From contig CAYGBK010000076.1 of the NCBI GenBank assembly GCA_964348095.1, positions 1-64,000 on the forward strand: a DNA stretch of 64,000 nucleotides, given 5' to 3'. Origin of the DNA: WVXP01 sp964348095 (GTDB lineage Bacteria; Desulfobacterota; BSN033; WVXP01). The notes beneath the pieces are model-generated. The model was not told the origin of the DNA and ran no database searches. It was given only the letters and a program-made list of their open reading frames with translations. The stretch's first letter is position 1. The number at the start of each line of letters is the position of its first letter. The translations under genes and the position numbers were made by a program. Below are positions 1 through 8,876 of the stretch, piece by piece.

Positions 1-87
1 GAGGATATAAAATAGCTGCCGCTCTGACCCACCCTGACCGAGGGTACCGGCGATGAAGCAAATCTTTAGGTTATCGAGAATCGGCAT
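1..87 (-). CDS. Glycosyltransferase family 4, N-terminus only (cut by window edge)
   Basis: The minus strand reads 29 codons from an ATG at 87 to the window edge without a stop. The translation contains FIAGTLGQGGSERQLFYIL, the glycine-rich N-terminal loop (GTLGQGGxERQL) typical of GT-B, GT4-family glycosyltransferases. The start overlaps the end of the preceding glycosyltransferase gene by 17 nt, which suggests translational coupling inside the polysaccharide operon. The rest of the gene lies left of the window, so substrate and full length are unknown. The assignment rests on this single motif. Confidence 0.7.
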   Translation of the reverse strand, partial: MPILDNLKICFIAGTLGQGGSERQLFYIL

Positions 88-1243
88 CAGACTGAAGTGA
101 ACCCCAACTAGCCCTGAGCCTTTCAGCAATCACATCTCGCCATCTTTCCAAGGTATACTCAAGGCTAGTTTGCCTGGCAGTTGCGGACATCTCCGCAAAA
201 CGCCGCTCATCAGCAATCACCCTCAAAATGGCTTGAGCAATTGTATACGGCCGAATGTCATCTAACAAAACACCATTGCGATCACTAATGAGATGGGGAA
301 GAACCGACACCCGCGTTGTAATCACTGGTAAGCCACACGCCAGTGCTTCATGGACGGCCTTAGGAAAGCCTTCTGAGTCGGTAGGGAAACAAAAAAGGTC
401 AGCCTGGCTCAAGGCACCGAGAACTCCATAGTGGTCCAATCGGCCATGAAAGTTAATTGCATTCGCCAACTCCAAGTCTGCGGCTAGTCTGCGCAGAGCG
501 GTCAAACGGCTTCCATCGCCAACAATATCCAAGGTTGTTTTCGGATAACGGCGACGGACGGTTAGGAGTGCTCGAATGACGTTCTCCGTGTGTTTACCCG
601 CTTCCAGGCGGCCGACCGTTATTAACTTTAGCCGTTGGCCCCACTGCCAGGGCTGTTTCGGACTCAGAGTAGTTATTTCTGCATGACGCATTGATGTGGA
701 AAAAATCCACTGAATCGACGGATTCTTGCTCGACGGACGGGTATTGTCACCACCTGTTGCAAGCACCACGTTACGGCCCCCAGCGATCTTGATCAGTAGC
801 CAATGCCAAAAACGTTGCGCGAGTGTCCGGTACTCTCCCCAAATTCCACAGTAGCGGACGAAGAGAGGCCTGCGTTGGGCCAAAGCCACAAAAATGCCGA
901 TTGTACCTACGTCACCCCCAATGACCGCGTGCACCGCATCCCCTTTCCGAACGGCTTTCCATATACGAGGCAAGTTACGAGGTATCCATAGTAAAAGGTA
1001 CAGCTTGCGCCGCCAGTCCTGCGCTGGTGGCTGGTCAAGTGGAATCAACCTAAGCTTGTGGCCTAGGAGTGGGTTAGTCCCGGCAGGGGCGGGGACTTTG
1101 TGTGCGGGAACTACTAATGTGGTACAATCAAAGAGCTCGGACAAGGCCTGAATCTGGAAAGGGAAGCCACCATCAGTGTCATAACCTGTAGGAGAGCTAG
1201 GATCTCTCCAACACGGCTTATGAGAGATCACAACCAGTTTCAA
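71..1243 (-). CDS. Glycosyltransferase family 4 (GT-B)
   Basis: Predicted cytoplasmic sugar transferase of 390 aa that adds one residue to a lipid-linked glycan. The C-terminal half (about residues 205-365) carries the GT4 nucleotide-sugar domain: ITVGRLEAGKH, then an E-x7-E motif in SEGFPKAVHEAL, then GLPVITT. The N-terminal half is the acceptor-binding Rossmann fold, starting MKLVVISHKP. It starts 4 nt inside the end of the upstream GT4 gene and its end overlaps the next partial GT. Donor and linkage cannot be read from the sequence. Confidence 0.85.
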   Translation of the reverse strand: MKLVVISHKPCWRDPSSPTGYDTDGGFPFQIQALSELFDCTTLVVPAHKVPAPAGTNPLLGHKLRLIPLDQPPAQDWRRKLYLLLWIPRNLPRIWKAVRKGDAVHAVIGGDVGTIGIFVALAQRRPLFVRYCGIWGEYRTLAQRFWHWLLIKIAGGRNVVLATGGDNTRPSSKNPSIQWIFSTSMRHAEITTLSPKQPWQWGQRLKLITVGRLEAGKHTENVIRALLTVRRRYPKTTLDIVGDGSRLTALRRLAADLELANAINFHGRLDHYGVLGALSQADLFCFPTDSEGFPKAVHEALACGLPVITTRVSVLPHLISDRNGVLLDDIRPYTIAQAILRVIADERRFAEMSATARQTSLEYTLERWRDVIAERLRASWGSLQSDADSR

Positions 1244-2499
1244 GCCTCTTCACCGTCTGGTAGGTTATGATGAGACTGCGCAAAATCGTATAGTTCCTGA
1301 GCTAGGTGGCCGTAGGTGTTGCTAAGGTCGAACTTCTCCTCTACCTGTCGGCGTGCGAAACTACTGTGTTGCCGAGCCCACTCGGGTTCTCGAATGAGTT
1401 CCAAACAGCACCCGGCCAATTCCTCATCCTTCTCAAACAGGAATATCCCTCTATTCTTCTCGATTTCCATACCGAACACCGCGTCTGGGGTCGCCACAAC
1501 TGGCACACCCAGTGCCATAACTTCTACTACCCTACTTCGAAACCCATAAGTGCCTCTCCACGGGCACAAAAGTCCCGTCACTTTCGACAGCACTTGAGCC
1601 ACATCTGATACAAAGCCTGTTACACGTACCCTGGGATCACGTCCAAGAGCTCGTATCTGTTCCGGTGGATTGGCTCCCACCACCCAAAACTCCGAATCCG
1701 GTCTTTGCAGCCAAACCAACGGCATGACTCGCCGAAGACAACGAAGAGCACTCTGTTGATTTGCGCGGCTTGCGAGATTCCCGTAGAAAGCCAATCTGGG
1801 TGGCCTCGCGGGAGACCAGGAATATCGCCATCTGTTCAAGTCAGTGCCCATTGGAGCCACGATGACCTTCTTCTTCGGAACGATTCTTTTGACGTAATCT
1901 GCTTCACCGGAGTTGATTGCAACAAGCGCATCGTACCTATTCCAGGCCGCTTCCTCCCGGCAGCGATAGGCCTGTACAAACCTCGACCTTAAGGCCCGCA
2001 TCCAAGGGTACTGATGATTAGCAAGTTGGCTGTCATAAGACTGCCAAAGAACGTCATGCATGTCGAGAACGCAAGGGATTCCACGCTCCTGGAAAACGGT
2101 TGTACTTTCAGCCGTGTGCCAGTATTCAAACAGCGCACAATCGAATTGACTTGACTTCAAAAACGAAGAGAGTCGTTTGGGTGAGAATTCGATCCTCCCA
2201 ATCACGTAGTTCGACAATTTTAGCCCGGTCGCAAAACTGTAGGCAGTCCCAAGGGTTTTATGCCAAAATCTTGTACCCCGTGATCGGAAGTACTGGGAGG
2301 GCAATACTACCAAATCGTCAGATGTGTCGAGCAATTGCGTAACGGTTTGCTCGATTTTACCACCTGGAACTACCGTTAGGAATGTAAGGTGGAAGAATTT
2401 CCTAAGAGCTTCTATTGAATGGAAAACTCTTTGTTGTTGTCCAGAACTTCGCGGGAAAGGAAGGATGTGAGAAAGTACAAGTAACTTGGGCTGATCCAT
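1240..2499 (-). CDS. Glycosyltransferase family 4
   Basis: A 419 aa GT-B enzyme. The start MDQPKLLVLSHILPFPRSSG, with a Gly/Gln-rich acceptor loop (SSGQQQRV), resembles the exopolysaccharide-associated GT4 subgroup. The C-terminal domain (about 225-400) has VIVAPMGTDLNRW, ARPPRLAFYGNL and a late catalytic region with YGFRSRVVEVMALGVPVVAT, matching the E-x7-E/GxPVVAT block of GT4 enzymes in a weak form. It overlaps the next gene by 4 nt (ATGA) and lies 10 nt after the methyltransferase gene. Role: assembly of the surface polysaccharide. Sugar specificity unknown. Confidence 0.78.
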   Translation of the reverse strand: MDQPKLLVLSHILPFPRSSGQQQRVFHSIEALRKFFHLTFLTVVPGGKIEQTVTQLLDTSDDLVVLPSQYFRSRGTRFWHKTLGTAYSFATGLKLSNYVIGRIEFSPKRLSSFLKSSQFDCALFEYWHTAESTTVFQERGIPCVLDMHDVLWQSYDSQLANHQYPWMRALRSRFVQAYRCREEAAWNRYDALVAINSGEADYVKRIVPKKKVIVAPMGTDLNRWRYSWSPARPPRLAFYGNLASRANQQSALRCLRRVMPLVWLQRPDSEFWVVGANPPEQIRALGRDPRVRVTGFVSDVAQVLSKVTGLLCPWRGTYGFRSRVVEVMALGVPVVATPDAVFGMEIEKNRGIFLFEKDEELAGCCLELIREPEWARQHSSFARRQVEEKFDLSNTYGHLAQELYDFAQSHHNLPDGEEA

Positions 2500-2509
2500 T
2501 CGGCTGTTG

Positions 2510-3286
2510 CTAACTCCATTCTGGGCGGCGAGCGCGTGACACTAACATAATTCCATCGGAATTGTGGCTCTGTCGTTCCTGATCGCGCACCATCCTGTAA
2601 ACCAATACTCTCTTTACTGGGCCATATCCGTAGACTGTCTGTTCTATCCTCCTTTCGAATTCCTGGCGAGCGAATTCGCTTGTGAAGATCGGAAAGATCT
2701 CAAATGGTTCTAAACCCGATATCTCCAGCTCTCTCCTTATTGACGCTGGAGTGAAGTACTGAAACACCGAGTGATCCCGTTTATGTTTCTCTAATAATAC
2801 CAGCGACTTCACATTTGCCAAAGAATCCACCGTAATATGGAGCTCTCCCCCTGGTTTGAGCAATCGGGCGATTTCGGATAGAACTTTCTGAGGCTCAGGA
2901 ATGTGTTCGAGCGTGCAGAAGCTAAACACTCTGTCGAATGATCCTGCTGGTAAACCAGCATTGTCAATAGGCTTACAGATAAACTTGAGGTTGTTCTTGA
3001 CACAACTATGACGTAAAAAACCTTCAGCCTGTGAAATAGCCGTGCTTCTGATATCAAGACCAACAGCTCTGTTACAGCTCCGGGCCAAGATCTGTGTCTG
3101 GAATCCCTTCCCGCACCCGAGGTCAAGAATATTGTGGCTATTTCTTAGCCGAACATCCTTTGTAACCTCGAGAAATTCGTGAATTTTGAAGGGGTTCCCA
3201 AGCATCCAGACATTCGGAACAATTCTCAATCTTTGGGCCAGCCTAAAAGTGAAGATCTTTATTGCCCTGGTATTCATCATCACCAT
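2510..3286 (-). CDS. Class I SAM-dependent methyltransferase
   Basis: A 258 aa cytosolic methyltransferase. Motif I is ILDLGCGKGFQTQIL (residues about 53-67), followed by the acidic residue in VGLDIRST and the post-motif block FDRVFSFCTLEHIPEP with LLKPGGELHITVDS. This is the Methyltransf_11/25 fold. The start overlaps the stop of the upstream gene by one base (TAATG), so the two are co-translated. The position among glycosyltransferases suggests methylation of a sugar residue, perhaps a chain cap in an ABC-exported glycan, but that is inference. Alternative starts exist at codons 3 and 4. Confidence 0.8.
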   Translation of the reverse strand: MVMMNTRAIKIFTFRLAQRLRIVPNVWMLGNPFKIHEFLEVTKDVRLRNSHNILDLGCGKGFQTQILARSCNRAVGLDIRSTAISQAEGFLRHSCVKNNLKFICKPIDNAGLPAGSFDRVFSFCTLEHIPEPQKVLSEIARLLKPGGELHITVDSLANVKSLVLLEKHKRDHSVFQYFTPASIRRELEISGLEPFEIFPIFTSEFARQEFERRIEQTVYGYGPVKRVLVYRMVRDQERQSHNSDGIMLVSRARRPEWS

Positions 3287-4698
3287 TAACGCAAATTGAG
3301 TTCACCATTGGCGAGCTCCAAGAGCTTCTCCGCCACTCGTCTTCCGGAGTTCCCATCGAGAGTGTTTCCAAACATCTTTCGGATGAAGACACGCCGCTCG
3401 GTACCGCCTTTCTGTGGCTCCGTAAGGCCTTTACGAATCATACACTTCAGGTCCGCAATGCTCCTAGCCACCATTGTGGCTCCACTTTCCGCTACAGGAC
3501 GATAGTGGTCATACTCGATGTGCCTCACCCAACGGTAACAATGGGGCAGTGAACTCCCTGGCGGATCATAGCCAATATTGATAACGGGCTTGTCATGTAT
3601 CATTAACTCGAGAGAGACGGTTGAGGCAGCATTAATCCCCAAGCTCGCATGGCGTAAGAGGCTGGTATAGATGATCAGGTCTTCATGTTTGGGAGTAAAC
3701 CATCTTTCTTCCCAAAGTACAGGCGGAAAGATAACACCGGGAATGCTTTTGTGTGCAAGAGCCTTCATTTCGGGACTGGTACCCTTAACATACGTACGAA
3801 CTATGAGTTGGGGTTTTGGGGATATGTCGAATTCCCTTAGAGCTTCGATGACCGTCTCGACATGTAGGTGCTCTTGGGGGAAGTCACTTGCCATCCCGGT
3901 GGTGTACAGCACGATGGGGCGGTTTGGGTCTGCTCCAAGTCGTTCGCACAGGTCCTCCTTCGATAGGCAGAATTTGGGTTGATAATGAAAATCGAATTGG
4001 GGAGTTCCCGTTATGAATATACTTTCAGGCCTGAGGGACGGATAAATAGAACGCAGCTCTTCCTGCATGGCCCTATGCCAAACCAAGTAGTAGTCATAAG
4101 GCACCAATATACGGCTTCGCGTAGTTAGATTGTCCCAGGAGAAAATGAAGGTAGTCGTTGGAATACCCATTTCGTGCGCCACTCTCATGGGCAAATCTCC
4201 CCGAGGAGCGTGAATGTGTGAGCAGTTGAAAACTAGGTCAGGCTTGATTTCCTCGAAGAGCCGCGTAAAAGCCCTAGTAGACTCAAGGGCAGTACTGAAA
4301 TGTCGGTGCGCCCAGCTTAGGGCCTCTAATATCCGGCGATTGGATAGCGCGTACACGAGCCCTTTCCAGAACTCAAATCTGATTCTCGATGAAGGCGAGG
4401 CCGCACGATGCTTCAGAATCTCCCATTTGTTTTTTGCTTTCTCTGTCCACAACCAACGGAAATGGGCATGTAGGGTTATGTCTCTTAGGTAACCCAACGC
4501 TCGACTTTCAGGATAGTACTGGAGGGGAATGATCCGATCGACATAAGGGCCAAATCGCTGCAAGAACATGTCATCTACAATGGCCGAGAGCAAGGTGACC
4601 CTGGCATTCTCAGTTAAGACCCGTAGTGTCTTTGAATATAGGAAATTTCGAACTGCTTCCCCGCGAGCGACAACCATTACTATATTGGACCTACTCAT
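3286..4698 (-). CDS. GT-B-like glycosyl/glycerophosphotransferase-like protein
   Basis: A 470 aa protein with no clear single family. The middle (about 170-290) reads like the GT-B/CDP-glycerol transferase type of surface-carbohydrate proteins: the HIHAPRGD and GIPTTTFIFSWDNL strands, YLVWHRAMQEEL, then the ITGTPQFD segment and PIVLYTTGM. The C-terminus has SLLRHASLGINAASTVSLELMI, as in UDP-sugar binding loops of that fold. No signal peptide or membrane segment is evident. It is coupled to the methyltransferase gene, with about 170 bp of gene-free sequence upstream. Transfer of a sugar or polyol phosphate is the best guess. Confidence 0.55.
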   Translation of the reverse strand: MSRSNIVMVVARGEAVRNFLYSKTLRVLTENARVTLLSAIVDDMFLQRFGPYVDRIIPLQYYPESRALGYLRDITLHAHFRWLWTEKAKNKWEILKHRAASPSSRIRFEFWKGLVYALSNRRILEALSWAHRHFSTALESTRAFTRLFEEIKPDLVFNCSHIHAPRGDLPMRVAHEMGIPTTTFIFSWDNLTTRSRILVPYDYYLVWHRAMQEELRSIYPSLRPESIFITGTPQFDFHYQPKFCLSKEDLCERLGADPNRPIVLYTTGMASDFPQEHLHVETVIEALREFDISPKPQLIVRTYVKGTSPEMKALAHKSIPGVIFPPVLWEERWFTPKHEDLIIYTSLLRHASLGINAASTVSLELMIHDKPVINIGYDPPGSSLPHCYRWVRHIEYDHYRPVAESGATMVARSIADLKCMIRKGLTEPQKGGTERRVFIRKMFGNTLDGNSGRRVAEKLLELANGELNLR

Positions 4699-4874
4699 TC
4701 CGTGGAATTTGCCTTTCCCGAGGAAGTTGATTACGTCCTCGGCAATTGCAAGAACTTACGTGACACAGTCTCCGGGAAAACGGCTCTCCTTTTTGTTGAT
4801 CGATAGCATCCCGCTTTTGTGATGCTTCACTTTATCCAGCGAAATTCACCTAATGGACCATAAATTCCAGCTGT

Positions 4875-5750
4875 CTATAGGCCAACCCGCCGTAGCTTCT
4901 TCATCACCGGCACCTCGCTTTTGTAGACCCACTTCATAGCATCGCCCATGGCACATTCGATCACTCGGATATCCCTCACGAGCCGAGCAAAGCCATGTGG
5001 TTCGATGGACGCTGCTTGATCACTGCCCCACATCGCCCGGTCCAGTGTAATATGACGCTCAATCATACACGCCCCGAGAGCAGCCGCAACCACAGATGTC
5101 GCCAATCCGACTTCGTGACCTGAGTAACCCACTGGCACTTTATAGCGTTCTCCAAGAGTCTGAATAGCTCTCAGATTTAGTTCCTCGGGTTTTGCAGGAT
5201 AGGTACTGTTGCAATGCATAAGGACTAAGTTCTCGGTACCTAGGATTTCCATTGCATGGTCGATCTGTTCAATCGTGCTCATGCCAGTCGAGAGGACGAT
5301 CGGTCGTCCGTAACGACGGTGATGGCGCAATAAGTTGTCATCTGTTAAGCAAGCCGAAGCGATCTTATAACAGGTAGGATCATATTGTTCGATGAAGTCC
5401 ACAGACGCCTCATCCCAACACGAAGCGAACCAAATAATCTCCTTCTCGCGACAATACCTATCGATTTCGGCGTACTCTTCATGACCAAATTCCACTCGAA
5501 GACGATACTCCATGTATGTCATCAGGCCCCAAGGAGTCTCGCGCATCAAGTTGCGTTGGTCCGACGGCACACACAACTCCGGGGTCCGCTTCTGAAATTT
5601 GACAGCGTCGCACCCCGCGAGAACGGCAGCGTCTATCAATTTTTTCGCTATCCCAAGATCGCCATTATGGTTGATACCGATCTCGGCCGTGATGAACACG
5701 GGGCATCCCTCTCCGACCGGACGGCCGTCAATTTCAACAACTTTGGGCAT
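4875..5750 (-). CDS. neuB: NeuB-type nonulosonate (sialic acid-like) synthase, short form
   Basis: Condenses phosphoenolpyruvate with a mannosamine-like aldose (or its 6-phosphate) to give a nine-carbon sugar. The TIM barrel is complete: FITAEIGINHNGD at the N-terminus, CDAVKFQKRTPE, WFASCWDEASVDF, YKIASACLTDD, PIVLSTGMST, LMHCNSTYPA, VGYSGHEVG and IERHITLDR. The protein stops at about 291 aa (VMKKLRRVGL), so the C-terminal SAF/antifreeze-like domain of typical 340-350 aa NeuB is missing. I chose the ATG at 5750 because GGAGGG lies 8 nt upstream. An in-frame ATG at 5777 has no Shine-Dalgarno. It overlaps the NeuA fusion by 17 nt. Confidence 0.82.
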   Translation of the reverse strand: MPKVVEIDGRPVGEGCPVFITAEIGINHNGDLGIAKKLIDAAVLAGCDAVKFQKRTPELCVPSDQRNLMRETPWGLMTYMEYRLRVEFGHEEYAEIDRYCREKEIIWFASCWDEASVDFIEQYDPTCYKIASACLTDDNLLRHHRRYGRPIVLSTGMSTIEQIDHAMEILGTENLVLMHCNSTYPAKPEELNLRAIQTLGERYKVPVGYSGHEVGLATSVVAAALGACMIERHITLDRAMWGSDQAASIEPHGFARLVRDIRVIECAMGDAMKWVYKSEVPVMKKLRRVGL

Positions 5751-6933
5751 TTGTTCGTCCCTCCATTTTTTGCACAATCAGGTCTGAGATTTCCCGAATC
5801 GCACCTCGTCCACCGGGCCTCGACAGGATGATGTGCGCCGCAGCAGTTACGTCTGGATGGGCATCTTTGGTTACAACACCACAGCCGACTGCCTTCAGAC
5901 AAGGCAAATCGTTTAAGTCGTTGCCAAGGTAGACCACCTGTGATGGGTCGATTTCGCTTTCTTTCAACCACTCCAATAGCGCCGTTAACTTATCCTGTGT
6001 ACCTTGTCTGCAGGTGAGGCCTAGCTTGTCACATCGCGCCTGAACGACCCGATTCTTTTCTGAGGAAATCACGAGAATGGACAGGCTTCTTCTCTTCAGT
6101 TGTGCTAGGCCCCATCCATCGCCTCGATCACATACCACTGCTTCCCGACCATCGTCAAAGGCAAGAACCCGATTATCCGTGAATACTCCATCAAAATCGA
6201 GCACTAATGCGGCCAGAGATTTTGGCAAAGCCTCGAGTTTCGTCTTATCCTGTTGAGCACGAAACAACGCTTCCCCAATCAAGAGGTCTCCTGGCTCATC
6301 GATGTCAAGACACCGTTCTCGGGGCATTACATACATCGTAGTCCTTCCGAAGAAGCGATGTTCGGCTTGCCTAAAACCTTTCACACGCATGACATATACG
6401 GCTCCGGTCTCTAAGTACTGCGAATTCCGTACCTGGCGAAGCTGTCGATAACCCTTATCATGATTGATTCCCACTGCACTTCCGGTCTTGTCTCTTTTCC
6501 AAAGGAAATGGCAAAAGGGAGCAACCGCAAGGGCGGAGTCGGCATTCTCATGTATGAGCGCCCGGATTGTACCTTCGATGTCTTCCGGTGCCGTCAGAGG
6601 TGAGGTACACTGGAGGAAAACAAGCAAATCAGGCTCATAGTTTTCGGTTTGGCTCAGGTGCTCTAGCACGTGCATGAGTGCAGATTCAGATGAGGCCATG
6701 TCTCCGCTAATGTCAGCTGGGCGCCAGATTACATCAGCACCATACTGTTTAGCCACCGCGGCAATCTCAGGATCGTCCGTTGAGACAACTATCCGACCAA
6801 TCGAAGGGGATTTTTGCGCACTTTCGATTGAATAGGCTACCAATGGCTTTCCAAAAAGGATTCGTAGGTTTTTCCCCGGGATCCCTTTCGAACCACCCCG
6901 CGCAGGGATGACGGCTAGGATATCTCTCTGCAT
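5734..6933 (-). CDS. neuA: CMP-nonulosonate synthetase fused to a KdsC-like HAD phosphatase
   Basis: A two-domain enzyme of 399 aa. Residues 1 to about 225 are a CMP-sialate-type cytidylyltransferase: VIPARGGSKGIPGKN nucleotide loop, LVAYSIESA, IVVSTDDPEIA, FLQCTSPLT and DIDEPGDL. Residues about 235-390 are an HAD phosphatase of the KdsC type with all motifs present: DFDGVFTDN (both Asp), VISSEKN, the lysine region, and GNDLNDLPCL. The pairing suggests removal of a 9-phosphate before or alongside CMP activation, as in the phosphorylated sialate/KDN route. This differs from animal CMAS, whose HAD part is not catalytic. The downstream neuB overlaps it. Confidence 0.85.
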   Translation of the reverse strand: MQRDILAVIPARGGSKGIPGKNLRILFGKPLVAYSIESAQKSPSIGRIVVSTDDPEIAAVAKQYGADVIWRPADISGDMASSESALMHVLEHLSQTENYEPDLLVFLQCTSPLTAPEDIEGTIRALIHENADSALAVAPFCHFLWKRDKTGSAVGINHDKGYRQLRQVRNSQYLETGAVYVMRVKGFRQAEHRFFGRTTMYVMPRERCLDIDEPGDLLIGEALFRAQQDKTKLEALPKSLAALVLDFDGVFTDNRVLAFDDGREAVVCDRGDGWGLAQLKRRSLSILVISSEKNRVVQARCDKLGLTCRQGTQDKLTALLEWLKESEIDPSQVVYLGNDLNDLPCLKAVGCGVVTKDAHPDVTAAAHIILSRPGGRGAIREISDLIVQKMEGRTNAQSC

Positions 6934-6952
6934 TTTTTCCGTTGTGAGTTTT

Positions 6953-7984
6953 CTATTTTGTAGTTGACGACTTTAGAAGTGTTCGCCGGAGCAGAAGATC
7001 CCTCCAGGCTGCAATGTAGCTAGTTCGGAATACATAATCTGGTTTAAAGAAAAGAACCATACATAGAGCCAAAGCGGCAGCTAGCGGTCTCTTAACGATC
7101 TTTGCATATTTCATACAACCACGAGCCCGACGGTACCTTGACATTCTTATTCGCATGCGATCCTCTCCTCTGTCTCCTGAGAGATGGAGAAGATACAGCT
7201 TTGCGAATTCGCGGTAAAAAGAGAAAATGGCTGAAACACTTTTGCTTTCATCGTGCTTGCGGAAGGCGCCGTAGGGCCTATTTACAAGAAAAGCTCTATA
7301 TTTCTGACAAACTCGGTAGAGCAATTCCCTGTCCATTGTATACTTCAGATCCTCTCTCACATATCGCTCTACAGAGTCCAAAGCCGTTCGGGCATAGAAT
7401 GTGGAAACCTGGTGCAGTCGATAAATCCCGGGTGGACCCAGAGTCAGGTCTATTGGCCCTTCATGAGGCAGCCGGGGTAGCCTCGGCTCAGAATCGAGTG
7501 TCGATTGTTCGTCAAGATAATGGAACCCCCCCACAAGGACACCGTACTCCTTCCATTCAGGCCATCGATTGGCAATGTCCGCCAATGCACCAGGCAGATA
7601 GAGGTCGTCACTGCCAAGGAATGTAATGATATCTCCCGTACACCGCTCAAATCCCTTGTTTATGGCATGACTTTGCCCCCGGTCTCTTTCGCTCACCCAA
7701 TATGAAAGCCAGGGTTCATACCTCTTAATCACCTCAATAGAATTGTCAGTCGAGCCGCCGTCGATAATTATGTATTCTAGATTGGGATATCCCTGTAGCA
7801 AAACAGAACGAATTGTTTCTTCGATGAACTGGCCCTGATTATACGATGGTGTGACAACACTGATACGGGGCAATGCAGAACCATTGGGCATTAAATCCGG
7901 GAGGGGTGGCGTCTCTTCAGTCCAAGGCCAGCCAACATCGCCTTCGCAAGGCAAGGGTAGTTCAGCTAAAGTGGGGTAACGCAA
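6953..7984 (-). CDS. Glycosyltransferase family 2
   Basis: A 343 aa GT-A enzyme. ISVVTPSYNQGQFIEETIRS is the nucleotide-binding start, then YIIIDGGSTDNS, the SERDRGQSHAINKGF block and FLGSDDLYLPGA, which holds the DxD metal site. These are standard GT2 motifs within residues 40-145. A weak hydrophobic stretch near the C-terminus (about 298-312, PLAAALALCMVLFF) could touch the membrane. It lies 19 nt before the neuA fusion. Sugar donor is not deducible. Confidence 0.87.
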   Translation of the reverse strand: MRYPTLAELPLPCEGDVGWPWTEETPPLPDLMPNGSALPRISVVTPSYNQGQFIEETIRSVLLQGYPNLEYIIIDGGSTDNSIEVIKRYEPWLSYWVSERDRGQSHAINKGFERCTGDIITFLGSDDLYLPGALADIANRWPEWKEYGVLVGGFHYLDEQSTLDSEPRLPRLPHEGPIDLTLGPPGIYRLHQVSTFYARTALDSVERYVREDLKYTMDRELLYRVCQKYRAFLVNRPYGAFRKHDESKSVSAIFSFYREFAKLYLLHLSGDRGEDRMRIRMSRYRRARGCMKYAKIVKRPLAAALALCMVLFFKPDYVFRTSYIAAWRDLLLRRTLLKSSTTK

Positions 7985-8008
7985 ACCCAGTCTATGTATT
8001 CCGGAGGT

Positions 8009-8815
8009 TTACGGTAATAAGTGCGGTGTCCAGAATTTCCGATCCCATTTTGCCCAGGCATGACAGCCAAACGGCAATTGGTAGTTGTTCTGTTCAAAAC
8101 AATATCTCGGGAAACGCTCGAACGAAAAACGAAGGGCGACGTCTACCGGCGCAATCTTGAAGCCCGGGTAAAACAAACTCGCACGGTCCGCCCAAAAATG
8201 ATCTTCATTCAGCGTGTAGTGGTCAATATACCACCTAACACCTCTACGAATGTCTCGCAAAACGCTCAGTCTTTTGATAAAACGCCTCACGGGCGGTAGA
8301 ACGTGAACATCCTCAAGGTATGTAAATAAGACGTCCTTTATATATGGCATACTCTCATCAGTGAATCTTTTCGAATCAAGTACTTTAAGAAACGGCTCAA
8401 CTTTTCTTAGAGAAAGGCCGCCGTTTCCGACTCGTGAAAAACCTTTTGAAGGATCAATTCTGGATTTGAACCAGGGAGCACCAATATAATCAAAACCGGC
8501 TTCACACCATTTGATGAGTTCATCTGAAAAAACCAGGCAGTCTAATTGGTAGATAAGAATGTACTTGTAATCCCTGAATGCTTCATAGAATTTTGGTGAT
8601 AATAGTAACTTACTATAGCTGTGAATCGAATCAAAGAAGTGATCATCAAAACTTTTTAACTCAAAGCCTTTCAATTCCATTTGGAGGCTCTTCGGAACCA
8701 AAGCATATGTCTTATAATCTCTGAGGAATTTGCACAGATGTCGTAAGGAGATTTTTTGAGAGGGCGATAGATAAGCCTTGTAGATAGGAACAATTGTAAC
8801 AATGTCATCTTTCAA
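8009..8815 (-). CDS. DUF5672-family protein, GT-like
   Basis: A 268 aa protein matching the DUF5672 family by pattern: IVTIVPIYKAYLSPSQKISL at the start, YILIYQLDCLVFSDEL with a DxD-like QLDC, then GFDYIGAPWF and GNGGLSLRK, which are hallmark segments of this GT-A-like family in polysaccharide loci. Biochemical function of the family is not established. Base composition here is lower in G+C than in the genes downstream of 17 kb, which hints at horizontal acquisition of the 8-10.8 kb block. Confidence 0.75.
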   Translation of the reverse strand: MKDDIVTIVPIYKAYLSPSQKISLRHLCKFLRDYKTYALVPKSLQMELKGFELKSFDDHFFDSIHSYSKLLLSPKFYEAFRDYKYILIYQLDCLVFSDELIKWCEAGFDYIGAPWFKSRIDPSKGFSRVGNGGLSLRKVEPFLKVLDSKRFTDESMPYIKDVLFTYLEDVHVLPPVRRFIKRLSVLRDIRRGVRWYIDHYTLNEDHFWADRASLFYPGFKIAPVDVALRFSFERFPRYCFEQNNYQLPFGCHAWAKWDRKFWTPHLLP

Positions 8816-8876
8816 AGTCTCTGTAGATGTCCTAGGTTCGTTCTAATCTAAATTGCTATTCAACTATCATATGGGC

